A DNA stretch of 64,000 bases from Bacteroidaceae bacterium (GCA_024401225.1 JAKSLM010000005.1:1-64000), one strand, 5' to 3'. Positions 1-8,606 are shown, numbered from the stretch's first letter. Made by a program: numbers and translations. Notes: generated from the letters alone by a model not told the origin.

Positions 1-304
1 TTCACATCCAAACTTATCGCAAAAAAACACGCTAAAAACACGTACATTTCGTGAAAGATGCGGACATGATGTGAAGTTCACAATTTGTACGTTCGGTTTT
101 CATAACGAGTACGGCGTACGCTGTGAAAAGTCCGTACCTTTGCAGCGTCAAACAGAGGAACAGCGAGCGCAGAGCTAAAGCCTCAAGGATTTAAGCTATG
201 CCGAGTCGTGACGATGTAAGACAAAAGTCAAACAAAAAAAGACACAAAAACTCAAAAACTTATAAACAAAAAATTTATTAACAACTTAAAACAACAAAAC
301 AATT
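1..304 (+). promoter_or_regulatory. Upstream region of the first lipoprotein gene
   Basis: No credible gene lies here. A -7 element TACCTTTG is at 135-142. It is preceded by a 13-bp palindrome TGTGAAGTTCACA at 70-82, with further half-sites TTCACA at 1-6 and TGTGAA at 122-127, so a CRP-like or other dimeric regulator could bind (inference). The expected transcript has a long, A-rich and probably unstructured leader of about 155 nt before the ATG at 305. I saw no known riboswitch in it. Confidence 0.5.
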
Positions 305-820
305 ATGGAAAAGTTCAATTTCAAATCAATCATCGCAGTAGCAGCAGTAGCAGTAGCATCAGTATTCGGTCTTTCATCATGTGACAAGAACGACGACATG
401 AATATCCCAGAAGCTCCATCGAAGGAGGAGGTAAAGGCTGCAGAGCATATGGTATTCGTAAGCAATACGGTCCTCGACCTCGGCGATGTGGTACTCAAGG
501 TAAACAACGATGGCAAGACGGATGAATACCATCTGTCGGCAGGCACCGCAAAGTCGTACTCACAAACAAAGGACGATGGCTCGGTAAAGGAGTACCCAGG
601 CAAGGAGATCGTAGTCAAGAATCTCAAGAAGGGCGCAACTGTCACTCCTGAGTTCATTCCTAACGAAAGCGCTATCGCAGCTGCCCTTCCTGCAGGAGGT
701 CATTACGATGTAGCATTTGCAAATTCTGCCAACAAGTTCCTCATGCCAGGTCTTGCTAACGAGAAGGTGGTTGAATACATCAACCGACGACTTGCATTAA
801 TGAAGTACACGGCTCAGTAA
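305..820 (+). CDS. Putative lipoprotein of unknown function
   Basis: The 171-residue protein starts with a hydrophobic signal segment ending in LSSC at about residues 23-26. This fits a signal peptidase II lipobox, and the following residues are acidic (DKNDD). The mature part is small, mixed alpha/beta and rich in Lys, with no motif I recognise. It is probably a surface or periplasmic lipoprotein. It is a single-gene unit: its own promoter is at 135-142 and a hairpin terminator follows at 875-912. The start at 305 places the signal peptide correctly. Confidence 0.7.
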   Translation: MEKFNFKSIIAVAAVAVASVFGLSSCDKNDDMNIPEAPSKEEVKAAEHMVFVSNTVLDLGDVVLKVNNDGKTDEYHLSAGTAKSYSQTKDDGSVKEYPGKEIVVKNLKKGATVTPEFIPNESAIAAALPAGGHYDVAFANSANKFLMPGLANEKVVEYINRRLALMKYTAQ

Positions 821-874
821 TAGATACCAACCAACGATCAACATAATAATCAAAACAAAACCAAAAACGCACAC

Positions 875-912
875 AATGCCTCCCTACTGCGAATAGATGC
901 AGGGGAGGCATT
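875..912. terminator. Bidirectional hairpin terminator
   Basis: AATGCCTCCC (875-884) pairs with GGGAGGCATT (903-912) around an 18-nt loop. It lies between the convergent lipoprotein gene and the phosphatase gene and is followed by a T-containing stretch on the plus strand. Confidence 0.7.
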
Positions 913-918
913 CTTCGT

Positions 919-1380
919 TCAGGCGTAGCTGTCCAACAGTCCCTGGCAGGCATCCTCGAGGATGTCGATGACATTCTCAAATCCCTGAGCACCACCATAG
1001 TATGGGTCGGGCACGTGGTCGATGACATGGCGGGTGCAGTAGTCGGTCATGCGCACCACCTTAGCCTCGGCTTCGAGGGTGGGAGCAAGGCGGCGCAGCT
1101 TGTCGTAGTTGGAGTCGTCCATGCCTACGATGAGGTCGAACGTGTCGAAGTCGGTAGGGCGTACAGGGCGCGAGATGTGAGTCAGCTTGTAGCCGTGGCG
1201 GTAGGCATGCTGCTTCATGCGCGGATCGGAACCCTCACCCTCGTGGTAGCTGATGAGTCCTGCCGAGTCGAGGTAATAGTCGTGCTTCAGGCCAGCGTCG
1301 TCCACCAGTTTCTGCATTATAGCCTCAGCCATAGGCGAACGGCATATGTTGCCGAGGCAAACGAATAGTATACTCTTCAT
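919..1380 (-). CDS. Low-molecular-weight protein tyrosine phosphatase
   Basis: This 153-residue protein is close to the family's usual ~155. The N-terminus carries the P-loop CX5R signature (Cys8 to Arg14, CLGNICR, followed by S), and the general-acid DPYY motif lies near residues 125-128. It dephosphorylates phosphotyrosine, in bacteria usually on tyrosine kinases of polysaccharide export or stress proteins, though no such partner gene is in view. The start at 1380 is chosen because MKSILFVC is the family N-terminus and the region upstream is a tetranucleotide repeat. The promoter TATATTTG (minus strand, 1431-1438) places that repeat inside the 5' leader. Confidence 0.92.
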   Translation of the reverse strand: MKSILFVCLGNICRSPMAEAIMQKLVDDAGLKHDYYLDSAGLISYHEGEGSDPRMKQHAYRHGYKLTHISRPVRPTDFDTFDLIVGMDDSNYDKLRRLAPTLEAEAKVVRMTDYCTRHVIDHVPDPYYGGAQGFENVIDILEDACQGLLDSYA

Positions 1381-1389
1381 GTATGTGTC

Positions 1390-1425
1390 TTGTTTGTTTG
1401 TTCGTTTGTTTGTTTGTTTGTTTTT
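1390..1425. repeat. TTTG tetranucleotide repeat in a 5' leader
   Basis: About eight near-perfect TTTG units (one TTCG variant) lie between the -7 element at 1431-1438 and the phosphatase start at 1380. Read on the minus strand the leader is a run of AAAC. Such a leader is unstructured, and a change in unit number would alter its length but not the reading frame from 1380. Confidence 0.8.
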
Positions 1426-1430
1426 GTTGA

Positions 1431-1438
1431 CAAATATA
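1431..1438 (-). promoter_or_regulatory. -7 promoter element of the tyrosine phosphatase gene
   Basis: TATATTTG on the minus strand matches the Bacteroidetes consensus TAnnTTTG. The transcription start would fall just before the TTTG repeat. Confidence 0.6.
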
Positions 1439-1492
1439 GGCATTTCTGTCGTTATAACAGGAGGAGATGGATGTAAATCGTCCTTTTTGGCT

Positions 1493-1500
1493 TAAGTTTG
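1493..1500 (+). promoter_or_regulatory. -7 promoter element of the secreted protein gene
   Basis: TAAGTTTG matches TAnnTTTG and lies about 68 bp upstream of the ATG at 1568. A weaker alternative is near 1523-1531. Confidence 0.5.
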
Positions 1501-1567
1501 GGTGCAGATTTAAAAATAATTCGTAAATTTACACCCGAAAATATATTAATACAAGTAAAACAAGATT

Positions 1568-2305
1568 ATGAAGAAACTCTACACTTTTGTAATGGCCGCA
1601 GTAGCCAGCATGATGATGTGTGCCAACGTTATGGCACAGGAGACCAAGTATGTCAAGGTGAAGGAAGCTCCTGCCGACTGGTCGGGCGTGTATCTCATCG
1701 TATATGAGGACGACGACAACAACCAGGCACTCATCCTCAACGGTGCGCTTGAGAAGATCGATGCAGTCAACAACTTCATCACAGCACCTAACGACTACCA
1801 GAAGATCAATGGTGAGGACATACGCGTCGTCGACCCATCGGACGCTGTCGATGCTGCCGTTTTCACTATCAGCAAGGCTGAGGAAGAGGGCATCTACTAC
1901 ATCGTATCGACCTCGGGATGCGGCATCGGCTACAACAAGTTTGATGTGGATGAGAACGGCAACCCTATCGAGGAGGCAAACATGAGCTGCAAGCAGGGCA
2001 AGACCTACGACAACACCATCAAGATGCAGGAGGGCAAGACCAACGTCATCATCACTTCGAAGGTGGGCTACGTGCTCCGCTACAATGCTGATGAGGGCAA
2101 GACACGCTTCCGCTACTATGAGAGTGGCAAGAAGAAGGCTATCAAGCTCTATCGCAAGGTGACCGTGGAGAATGGCACAATCACTTCGATCAAGAATATC
2201 AATGCCGCAAAGGCTGATGCTGCTTACAACCTCGCAGGCCAGAAGGTGGACAACAACTACCGTGGCATCGTGATTAAGAACGGTGTGAAGGTGATCAGAA
2301 AGTAA
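1568..2305 (+). CDS. Secreted protein with conserved C-terminal tail
   Basis: The 245-residue protein begins with a clear signal peptide ending in MAQ (residues ~1-23). No catalytic motif is seen. Residues ~24-210 are rich in Asp, Gly, Tyr and Lys and look like a beta-rich module. The last ~30 residues (AYNLAGQKVDNNYRGIVIKN and on) form the tail found on many secreted Prevotella and Bacteroides proteins, related to Por/type IX sorting tails; whether it acts as a sorting signal here is not shown. Its stop codon shares one base with the ATG of the downstream U32 gene, so the two are probably co-transcribed. Confidence 0.75.
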   Translation: MKKLYTFVMAAVASMMMCANVMAQETKYVKVKEAPADWSGVYLIVYEDDDNNQALILNGALEKIDAVNNFITAPNDYQKINGEDIRVVDPSDAVDAAVFTISKAEEEGIYYIVSTSGCGIGYNKFDVDENGNPIEEANMSCKQGKTYDNTIKMQEGKTNVIITSKVGYVLRYNADEGKTRFRYYESGKKKAIKLYRKVTVENGTITSIKNINAAKADAAYNLAGQKVDNNYRGIVIKNGVKVIRK

Positions 2306-3588
2306 TGACGCGCAACGAATTTGAAATAATGGCTCCTGTGGGGAGCCGGGAGAGTCTGGCTGCAGCCATCAAGGCTGGAGCTAACTCTGTATACTTCGGT
2401 ATTGGCAAACTGAACATGCGCTCGCATTCGGCCAATGCCTTCACCATCGAGGACCTGAAGGAGATTGCTGCCATCTGCCATGAGCATGGACTGAAGTCGT
2501 ACCTTACGGTCAACACCATCATATACGGTGAGGACATAGAGACCATGCACGAGATTGTGGACGCTGCAAAGGAGGCCAACATCTCGGCAGTTATTGCAAG
2601 CGACATAGCCGTGCTGACCTACTGCTGCAAGATAGGGCAGGAGGTGCACCTGAGCACACAGCTCAACATATCCAACATTGAGGCGCTGAAGTTCTATGCC
2701 CAGTTTGCCGATGTGGTGGTGCTGGCACGCGAACTCAACATGTGGCAGGTGCGCGACATCTATGAGCAGATCATAGAGCAGGACATACGCGGACCGAAGG
2801 GCGACCTGATACGCATCGAGATGTTCTGTCACGGTGCGCTCTGCATGGCCATCAGCGGTAAGTGCTACCTGAGCCTGCAGAATGCTGGACGCAGCGCCAA
2901 CCGGGGCGAGTGCGTGCAGATATGCCGCCGTGCCTACGAGGTGACCGACATCGAGACTGGCACCGAACTGAAGGTGGACAACAAGTACATCATGTCGCCA
3001 AAGGACCTGAAGACCATCCGATTCATGGACATCATGATGAATGCCGGAGTGCGCGTGCTGAAGATCGAAGGCCGTGCACGAGGTCCAGAGTATGTCTACA
3101 CCGTGGTCAAGGCCTACGACGAGGCTATCAATGCCGTGATCAACGGCACATTTGCCGAAGCCGACAAGGACGAGTGGGACCGCCGACTCAGCACCGTGTT
3201 CAACCGCGGATTCTGGGACGGATACTATCAGGGACAGAAGCTGGGTGAATGGTGCGATGTGTACGGTTCGAAGGCTACGGAGAAGAAGGTATACTGCGCT
3301 AAGTGCACACGCTACTTCGCAAAGATAGGCGTGGCAGAGTTTCTCGTTGAGAATGGCGAGATACGCAACACCGACCGTATGCTCGTCACCGGACCTACCA
3401 CGGGTGCCCTCATACAGCCTGTGGGCGAGCTTAGGGTGGACGACCCTAAGGACAGCCGCAACAGCTACCCTGTGGAGGTGGCACGCAAGGGCGACGTGAT
3501 CAGCATCAAGGTCGATGACCGTGTACGTCTCAACGACCGCATGTTTGTGCTGGTGAACGATGAGAGCCAGCAGCTGACGCAGAAATAG
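2305..3588 (+). CDS. U32 family protein (TrhP/YegQ/RlhA-like)
   Basis: The 427-residue protein carries the U32 family signature at residues ~172-190 (EMFCHGALCMAISGKCYLS) and the N-terminal APVGSRESLAAAIKAGANSVYFG block. Although classed as peptidases, characterised members such as TrhP and RlhA are needed for prephenate-dependent hydroxylation of tRNA U34 or 23S rRNA, and the Cys residues of the signature and later ones (CAKC) could hold an iron-sulfur cluster. I infer an RNA hydroxylation role; which RNA cannot be told from the sequence. The ATG overlaps the previous stop by one base. Confidence 0.88.
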   Translation: MTRNEFEIMAPVGSRESLAAAIKAGANSVYFGIGKLNMRSHSANAFTIEDLKEIAAICHEHGLKSYLTVNTIIYGEDIETMHEIVDAAKEANISAVIASDIAVLTYCCKIGQEVHLSTQLNISNIEALKFYAQFADVVVLARELNMWQVRDIYEQIIEQDIRGPKGDLIRIEMFCHGALCMAISGKCYLSLQNAGRSANRGECVQICRRAYEVTDIETGTELKVDNKYIMSPKDLKTIRFMDIMMNAGVRVLKIEGRARGPEYVYTVVKAYDEAINAVINGTFAEADKDEWDRRLSTVFNRGFWDGYYQGQKLGEWCDVYGSKATEKKVYCAKCTRYFAKIGVAEFLVENGEIRNTDRMLVTGPTTGALIQPVGELRVDDPKDSRNSYPVEVARKGDVISIKVDDRVRLNDRMFVLVNDESQQLTQK

Positions 3589-3614
3589 AATACTTGGACC
3601 TAAAAGCAATAATC

Positions 3615-4874
3615 ATGAAGACAAGACTTACGATAATGAATTTTCTCCAGTTTGCCGTCTGGGGAGCGTACCTTACCAGCATGGGAGCCTATCTCTCAAA
3701 GGCAGGACTGGGTACAGATATAGGCAATTACTATGCAATGCAGGGAGTGGTGTCGCTGTTCATGCCACCGCTGATGGGTATCGTGGCCGACCGCTGGGTT
3801 CCTGCTCAGCGACTGCTGTCGTTCTGTCACTTCATGGCTGCCGTGTTTATGGGCGTGGCAGCATGGACGGGCTTCTCGTGCGAAGGCGGTGAAGTGAACG
3901 GACCTATGCTCTTCGGAGCCTATTCGCTCAGCGTGGCGTTCTATATGCCAACGCTTGCATTGTCCAACTCGGTGGCTTACACAGCCCTCGACAAGGCAGG
4001 ACTGGATACCGTCAAGGCATTCCCGCCTATCCGTGTGTTCGGTACCATCGGATTCATCTGCGCCATGCTCTTTGTCGACTTCACCGGCTTCCAGAACACC
4101 CCGATGCAGTTTGTCGTTTCGGGAGCCATAAGCATAGCTTTGTGTCTCTATGCCCTCACGCTGCCACAATGCCCTGTGGAGCGCAACAACGCAAGCCAGT
4201 CGCTCGTTGAGGCATTCGGACTGAAGGCATTCGTGCTGTTCAAGGACAAGAAGATGGCCTTCTTCTTCGTATTCTCATTCCTGCTCGGCGTCAGCCTGCA
4301 GATCACCAACGGATACGCCAATCCTTACATACAGTCGTTCGACAGCAATCCTGAGTATCAGGGCCTCTTCTTCGTGGAGCACAGCAACTTCCTTGTCAGC
4401 CTCTCACAGATGTCCGAGACGCTCTGCATCCTGCTCATCCCATTCTTCCTCAAGCGCTTTGGCATCAAGAACGTGATGCTCATCGCCATGTTTGCATGGG
4501 TGGGCCGATTTGCCTTCCTCGGTCTCGGTAACCCTGGAAACGGAGTGTGGCTGTTCATCCTGTCGTGCATCGTGTACGGAGTGGCATTCGACTTCTTCAA
4601 CGTGTCGGGATCGCTCTTCGTGGATAAGGAGACCGACGTGAGCATGCGCTCATCGGCACAGGGACTCTTCATGCTCATGACCAATGGTCTGGGAGCTACG
4701 GTGGGCAGTCTGAGTGCAAAGGCTGTCATCAACCACTATGTGTATGCCGATGGACTCACTCCGCTGGAGCAGGCAGCCGGATGGCAGGCATCATGGTACA
4801 TCTTTGCTGCCTATGCAGCCGTGGTAGGCGTGGCATTTGCCATCCTGTTCGAATATAAACACGAAGCAAAATAA
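3615..4874 (+). CDS. MFS nucleoside-type permease
   Basis: This is an integral membrane protein of 419 residues with about twelve hydrophobic segments. The N-terminus (KTRLTIMNFLQFAVWGAYLTS) and the interior FPPIRVFGTIGF block match the nucleoside:H+ symporter branch of the major facilitator superfamily (NupG/XapB type). The substrate is inferred from family only. The ATG at 3615 is preferred over an in-frame TTG at 3594 because it starts directly at the conserved N-terminus. The gene follows the U32 gene by 26 bp and is followed by the sensor kinase after 3 bp, suggesting one transcript. Confidence 0.85.
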   Translation: MKTRLTIMNFLQFAVWGAYLTSMGAYLSKAGLGTDIGNYYAMQGVVSLFMPPLMGIVADRWVPAQRLLSFCHFMAAVFMGVAAWTGFSCEGGEVNGPMLFGAYSLSVAFYMPTLALSNSVAYTALDKAGLDTVKAFPPIRVFGTIGFICAMLFVDFTGFQNTPMQFVVSGAISIALCLYALTLPQCPVERNNASQSLVEAFGLKAFVLFKDKKMAFFFVFSFLLGVSLQITNGYANPYIQSFDSNPEYQGLFFVEHSNFLVSLSQMSETLCILLIPFFLKRFGIKNVMLIAMFAWVGRFAFLGLGNPGNGVWLFILSCIVYGVAFDFFNVSGSLFVDKETDVSMRSSAQGLFMLMTNGLGATVGSLSAKAVINHYVYADGLTPLEQAAGWQASWYIFAAYAAVVGVAFAILFEYKHEAK

Positions 4875-4877
4875 CGT

Positions 4878-6815
4878 ATGATAAGCATAAGGCACTATAT
4901 ATTCCTACTCCTATTGATGGTCGGCAGTCTGGCGTTTGCACACGAGACTACCGATGCGCCTATCGTTATCGTATCGTCCTACAATCCGGAGATACGTAAC
5001 CTTAATGACAACATCACCGCATTTTCGGAGAAGTATAGTGCTTTGGGAGGCAAGTCGCCTATCAAGGTGGAGAACATGAATTGCCGCAACCTCTCGGAGG
5101 CAAGCGAATGGACCGGCAGGCTTTGGCATCTGCTGAGCCGCTACTACGAGAATGGCAAGCAGCCTGCTGCCGTGGTGCTCCTGGGCGTTGAGGCCAGTTC
5201 GGCATTCATCTCGCTCGATAAGCCCGAGATCAAGTCCACCCCGGCATTGATAGGTATGCGAGGCGACAACATCGTGAAACTGCCAGTCGACTCCGTGATC
5301 GACACCAAGACCTGGAATCCCTCATCCTACTATCTCTCCACCGACTTCTCCGACTACACCATCATCGGTGCGAGCGTATATCGGTATGACATAGCGAAGA
5401 ACCTTCAGATGGTGAAGAAGATGTATCCGGAGTGCGACTCGCTGGTGTTCCTCACCGACAACACCTTCGGAGGCGTCACCCTGCGTGCTCATTTCCTTCG
5501 TATGCAGAAGGAGCATCCTGGCTATCAGGTCATGTACCTCGATGGCCGTGAGATGGCATTCCATGAGGTCAATAATGCAATAGCGGAACTATCTGGCAAC
5601 AAAGCCATCATAATAGGAACGTGGCGCATAGACAGCACCGATTCGTATGCTCTGGGCAACACCACCTACTCGCTCGGCAACAGCAACATGACGGTACCAG
5701 CCTTCACGCTCACTTCGGTGGGTCTGGGCCATTGGGCCATCGGTGGTTACGTACCTAAGTACCAGACTGTGGGCGATCAGCTTGCCCAGATGTGCTATAC
5801 CTATCAGACTTCGGGAAAGCGTCAGGGCGTGAAATGCATAGATAGTGAGTACAAGTTCGACTACAATAAGCTGCAGCAGTACCACATCGATGAGCAGATG
5901 ATACCTGATGGCTGCACGCTGATCAACGAACCGGTATCGATGTGGGATGAGTACGGCGACATCATCCTCATGGTCTCAGCCGCCTTCATCCTCCTTCTGA
6001 TAGGTCTGATCACATCAATCTTCTACCTGCGCCTCAGCCGCAAACTGCAGCAGAAGCTCATAGTGCGTGGCCAGGAACTGGAGGAGGCGAAGAACCGTGC
6101 CGAGGCTGCCAACCAGATGAAGTCGACATTCATAGCCAACATGAGCCATGAGATACGTACGCCTCTCAATGCCGTGATAGGATTTACGCAGGTACTCACC
6201 GACCCACACATGGAGTTCACTCCAGAGGAGAGGGTGGAGTACGGCAACTATATCACAGCCAACGGCGAGGTGCTTCTCAACCTCATCAACGACATTCTTG
6301 ATATCTCGAAGGTGGACTCAGGAACCATGAAGTTCAACATCGACAGGATCAACCTTGCCGAACTCTGCGAGACAGCAGTAGCATCGGCACGTTCCGGATA
6401 CCAGAACACGGAGGTAAGCATCGTAACGAAGATGCCTGACTATCCGGTGGAAGTTGAGACCGACCGCCTCAGGATGCTGCAGATACTGCACAATCTGCTC
6501 AGCAACGCCAAGAAGTTCACGAAGAAGGGTTCCATCACCGTGGCGTATGAGAAAGAGTCGACTCCTGACATGGTGTGCATCAGCGTTACCGATACGGGTA
6601 CGGGCATTCCTCTGGACAAGATGGAGTCCGTGTTCGAACGCTTCAAGAAGCTCGACAATTTCACTCAAGGCACAGGCCTTGGCCTCTATATCACCCGCTC
6701 ATTCATCGAGACTTTCGGTGGCAGGATATGGGTTGATGCTAATTATACCGGTGGAGCACGATTCGTGTTCACCCTTCCGGTAAAGAGCGTAATGAAAGAA
6801 AAGGAAGATGAGTAG
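4878..6815 (+). CDS. Membrane sensor histidine kinase (orphan)
   Basis: The 645-residue protein has a signal or first membrane segment at 1-22 and a large periplasmic domain (~25-360) that resembles ABC substrate-binding sensor domains (IVIVSSYNPE opening). A second membrane helix is at ~362-386, followed by a short coiled linker. The HisKA domain has the H-box FIANMSHEIRTPLNAVIGF with phospho-acceptor His424, and the HATPase domain has LLSNAKKF, DTGTGIP (~572) and GTGLGL (~597). There is no receiver domain and no response regulator gene next to it, so its partner is elsewhere. It directly follows the permease gene, so it may sense a related compound (inference). The stop codon lies in the loop of the terminator. 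Confidence 0.9.
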   Translation: MISIRHYIFLLLLMVGSLAFAHETTDAPIVIVSSYNPEIRNLNDNITAFSEKYSALGGKSPIKVENMNCRNLSEASEWTGRLWHLLSRYYENGKQPAAVVLLGVEASSAFISLDKPEIKSTPALIGMRGDNIVKLPVDSVIDTKTWNPSSYYLSTDFSDYTIIGASVYRYDIAKNLQMVKKMYPECDSLVFLTDNTFGGVTLRAHFLRMQKEHPGYQVMYLDGREMAFHEVNNAIAELSGNKAIIIGTWRIDSTDSYALGNTTYSLGNSNMTVPAFTLTSVGLGHWAIGGYVPKYQTVGDQLAQMCYTYQTSGKRQGVKCIDSEYKFDYNKLQQYHIDEQMIPDGCTLINEPVSMWDEYGDIILMVSAAFILLLIGLITSIFYLRLSRKLQQKLIVRGQELEEAKNRAEAANQMKSTFIANMSHEIRTPLNAVIGFTQVLTDPHMEFTPEERVEYGNYITANGEVLLNLINDILDISKVDSGTMKFNIDRINLAELCETAVASARSGYQNTEVSIVTKMPDYPVEVETDRLRMLQILHNLLSNAKKFTKKGSITVAYEKESTPDMVCISVTDTGTGIPLDKMESVFERFKKLDNFTQGTGLGLYITRSFIETFGGRIWVDANYTGGARFVFTLPVKSVMKEKEDE

Positions 6816-6833
6816 TTCTCATCTTCCTTTTCT
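6797..6833. terminator. Bidirectional terminator overlapping the kinase stop codon
   Basis: A perfect 16-bp stem is formed by AGAAAAGGAAGATGAG (6797-6812) and CTCATCTTCCTTTTCT (6818-6833), with loop TAGTT. The A/T flanks of the stem give a U-run in both directions, so it can end both the plus-strand kinase gene and the minus-strand nuclease gene. The kinase TAG stop is within the loop. Confidence 0.85.
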
Positions 6834-6855
6834 TATATTGAATACGCACAAATGC

Positions 6856-7632
6856 TTACTTGTAGATTTCGTTCAGGAGGCGAGCCAGGCGGAGTCCTCC
6901 CTTGAGGAACTGCTGCTCAACGAGTGGTGTCCAATCGGCAATGTAATCGTACGAGATCTTGTAGTCGATAGGTGTTGCCTCGTATATCTGCTTTGAGTAT
7001 TCCCATGTCTCCTTACCCCATGAGAAGAGGTCGCCAGCTACGATTGCTTCAATCTCCTTCTTGCTCTTGCGGTCCAGCTGGTTGGTCCACTCGGTGTAGG
7101 TCCAGCGGTGTCCAAACTCTACGAGTTCCTCATCCCAGGCATGGTGAAGGTTGGTTGATTCGTTGAATACCTTGACATTCCACTTGTTGCCGCCTACATC
7201 GCTGTTGTGGCCCATGTGCATCGGCTGGTGCAGATCGCCCATGAGGTGTACGAACATCTTGAGGGTGAGTGCTTCCTCTTCCTTTGGCAGAGAGTGCGAT
7301 TTCAGTTTTTCGTACATATCCTGCAGCACGGTGATGATGTCGCCGGTTGGGAATGGAGGCACATCCTCAATCTGCTGTCCTGCCTCGATATTCTTATAGT
7401 GCCAGGTCTTGGTGTATTCATACTCTGGCTGATGGCTTGCATTGTCAAGCCAGTTGGCCCAGTACACGATGCTCTGTCCATCAAGCACCTTGCTGATCTG
7501 CTTCTTTGCCTTCTTTGTAAGGTGGTTCTCTGCGATGGAACATGTGGTGTCATGTCCTACCTGTCCCCATGCAAATGTTTCCGATGCGATGAGGAGGGAG
7601 ACGAGGGTTGCTGTAATGTGTCTAATAGTCAT
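6856..7632 (-). CDS. S1/P1-type zinc nuclease
   Basis: The 258-residue exported protein has a signal peptide ending after Ala21, so the mature chain begins WGQVGH. The N-terminal Trp is the first zinc ligand of the S1/P1 (phospholipase C-like) nuclease family. Further expected ligands are present: WANWLD, TKTWHY, the HLMGDLHQPMHMG block and NLHHAWD. It should cut single-stranded DNA or RNA and remove 3' phosphates in the periplasm or outside, perhaps for nucleotide scavenging. Length is typical. It is a monocistronic unit, bounded by the terminator at 6797-6833 and by an octamer repeat upstream. Confidence 0.9.
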   Translation of the reverse strand: MTIRHITATLVSLLIASETFAWGQVGHDTTCSIAENHLTKKAKKQISKVLDGQSIVYWANWLDNASHQPEYEYTKTWHYKNIEAGQQIEDVPPFPTGDIITVLQDMYEKLKSHSLPKEEEALTLKMFVHLMGDLHQPMHMGHNSDVGGNKWNVKVFNESTNLHHAWDEELVEFGHRWTYTEWTNQLDRKSKKEIEAIVAGDLFSWGKETWEYSKQIYEATPIDYKISYDYIADWTPLVEQQFLKGGLRLARLLNEIYK

Positions 7633-7661
7633 AATGTATGATGTCTTTTATGTATTTTTAT

Positions 7662-7757
7662 TCGATGATTCGATAGTTCGTTGTTTCGTTGTTTCGAAGA
7701 TTTGATACTTCGATGTTTCGATGATTCGATACTTTGATGTTTCGATAGTTCTATTAG
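7662..7757. repeat. Degenerate 8-bp tandem array (TCGATGAT type)
   Basis: Twelve consecutive octamers in strict register (TCGATGAT, TCGATAGT, TCGTTGTT, TCGTTGTT, TCGAAGAT, TTGATACT and so on) fill the spacer. The array ends at the stop codon of the histidine phosphatase gene. Only a few positions vary per unit. Confidence 0.9.
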
Positions 7758-8311
7758 TTGGCTGTAGCGCCGACCTCTTCCGTCTCTGATCCGAAGGTCA
7801 TGTCGGCGCTGAGTTCGATGGTGCGTACCTCGGCGTTTTCCATCGGAACGATGTCGCGGATGGTCTTTCCGTGGAAGGCGCCCTGTATGACGCGCAGGAA
7901 GAGTCCGTGTGAGATGACAAGCACGGTCTGCCCTTCGTGCTCCCTTGCCACTTTATGGAGCCATTCTGCAGCCCTGCGGAACATGGCCTCTACCGTCTCG
8001 GCGCTTGGGTCCAGTTCGCCGGTGATTCCTTTGTACGGCATACCGGTGTGGATGCCGAAGTTGCGTTCGCGAATGAGGGGTTCCAGTTCCACGGGTAGCT
8101 GTCGCTCTGCGTTTACTATGTTGGTGGTGTCCACGGCGCGCTTGAGGTCGGAACTGATGATGAGGTCGATGTGAGTGCCTTTGAGCGATTCGCGCAGTTC
8201 TTCAGCCTGCTTTATGCCTTCTTCTGTCAGTTCGCCAGGCATCTGCCCTTGGAGTATGCGAAGCACGTTCTCCTTTGTCTGACCGTGTCGAGTGAGTAGC
8301 AATGTTGTCAT
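7754..8311 (-). CDS. Histidine phosphatase family protein (GpmB/CobC-like)
   Basis: The 185-residue protein has the RHG signature at residues 8-10 (LLTRHGQTKENV), the second conserved Arg in SSDLKRAVDT, and the second catalytic His in VLVISHG. It belongs to the phosphoglycerate-mutase-like phosphatases, acting through a phosphohistidine at His9. The family includes phosphoglycerate mutases, alpha-ribazole phosphatases and broad phosphatases, and the substrate cannot be assigned here. The ATG at 8311 is at the family N-terminus. The stop codon abuts the octamer array. Confidence 0.88.
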   Translation of the reverse strand: MTTLLLTRHGQTKENVLRILQGQMPGELTEEGIKQAEELRESLKGTHIDLIISSDLKRAVDTTNIVNAERQLPVELEPLIRERNFGIHTGMPYKGITGELDPSAETVEAMFRRAAEWLHKVAREHEGQTVLVISHGLFLRVIQGAFHGKTIRDIVPMENAEVRTIELSADMTFGSETEEVGATAN

Positions 8312-8317
8312 CCGAGT

Positions 8318-8384
8318 GAGTTGTTATGATGTTACTCCAATGGAGTTGTAATGATGTTGCTCCGATGGAGTAATGATGATGTTA
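8318..8384. repeat. 25-bp direct repeats with nested palindromes
   Basis: Two full 25-bp copies (8318-8342, 8343-8367) and a partial third (8368-8384) all begin GAGT and contain ATGATGTT. Junctions form small palindromes ACTCCAATGGAGT and CTCCGATGGAG. The repeat lies between the phosphatase and the 74-residue ORF, upstream of the phosphatase start on the minus strand. Confidence 0.8.
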
Positions 8385-8606
8385 TTTTCTGAATTCAGCG
8401 GTGTTGTCGAGATACTTCTTTATTGCTTTCTCGGTCTCAGCTGCGCCGAGCTTCATGCTCTCTGCTTGCTGGCGGATGAGCTTTATCACCTCGTCCTTTG
8501 AGAATCCGAGTTCAAATGCCTTCAGCATTCGCAGTTCACGATCGGTGACTACGTTGTCCTCAAGTATCTTGTCCAGTACTGATAGTATAATCTTCTTTTG
8601 TGCCAT
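8382..8606 (-). CDS. Small helical hypothetical protein
   Basis: The 74-residue product is charged, lacks Trp and Cys and reads as three amphipathic helices (KIILSVLDKILEDN, TDRELRMLKAFELG, AAETEKAIKKYLDN). There is no signal peptide. I do not recognise the family. It lies between menC and the phosphatase gene on the same strand, with spacers of about 50-70 bp, so it may belong to the same transcript. Support for being real: ATG start, coding-like codon usage and no overlap with a better frame. Confidence 0.6.
   Translation of the reverse strand: MAQKKIILSVLDKILEDNVVTDRELRMLKAFELGFSKDEVIKLIRQQAESMKLGAAETEKAIKKYLDNTAEFRK

Noticed and set aside
1381..1443. 21-residue N-terminal extension of the tyrosine phosphatase
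   Set aside because: It is encoded by the TTTG repeat and promoter, upstream of the conserved family N-terminus.
2257..3609. 450-residue minus-strand ORF
   Set aside because: Antisense to the U32 gene; its His/Val/Leu-rich composition is that expected from the complement of this codon usage, with no family motif.
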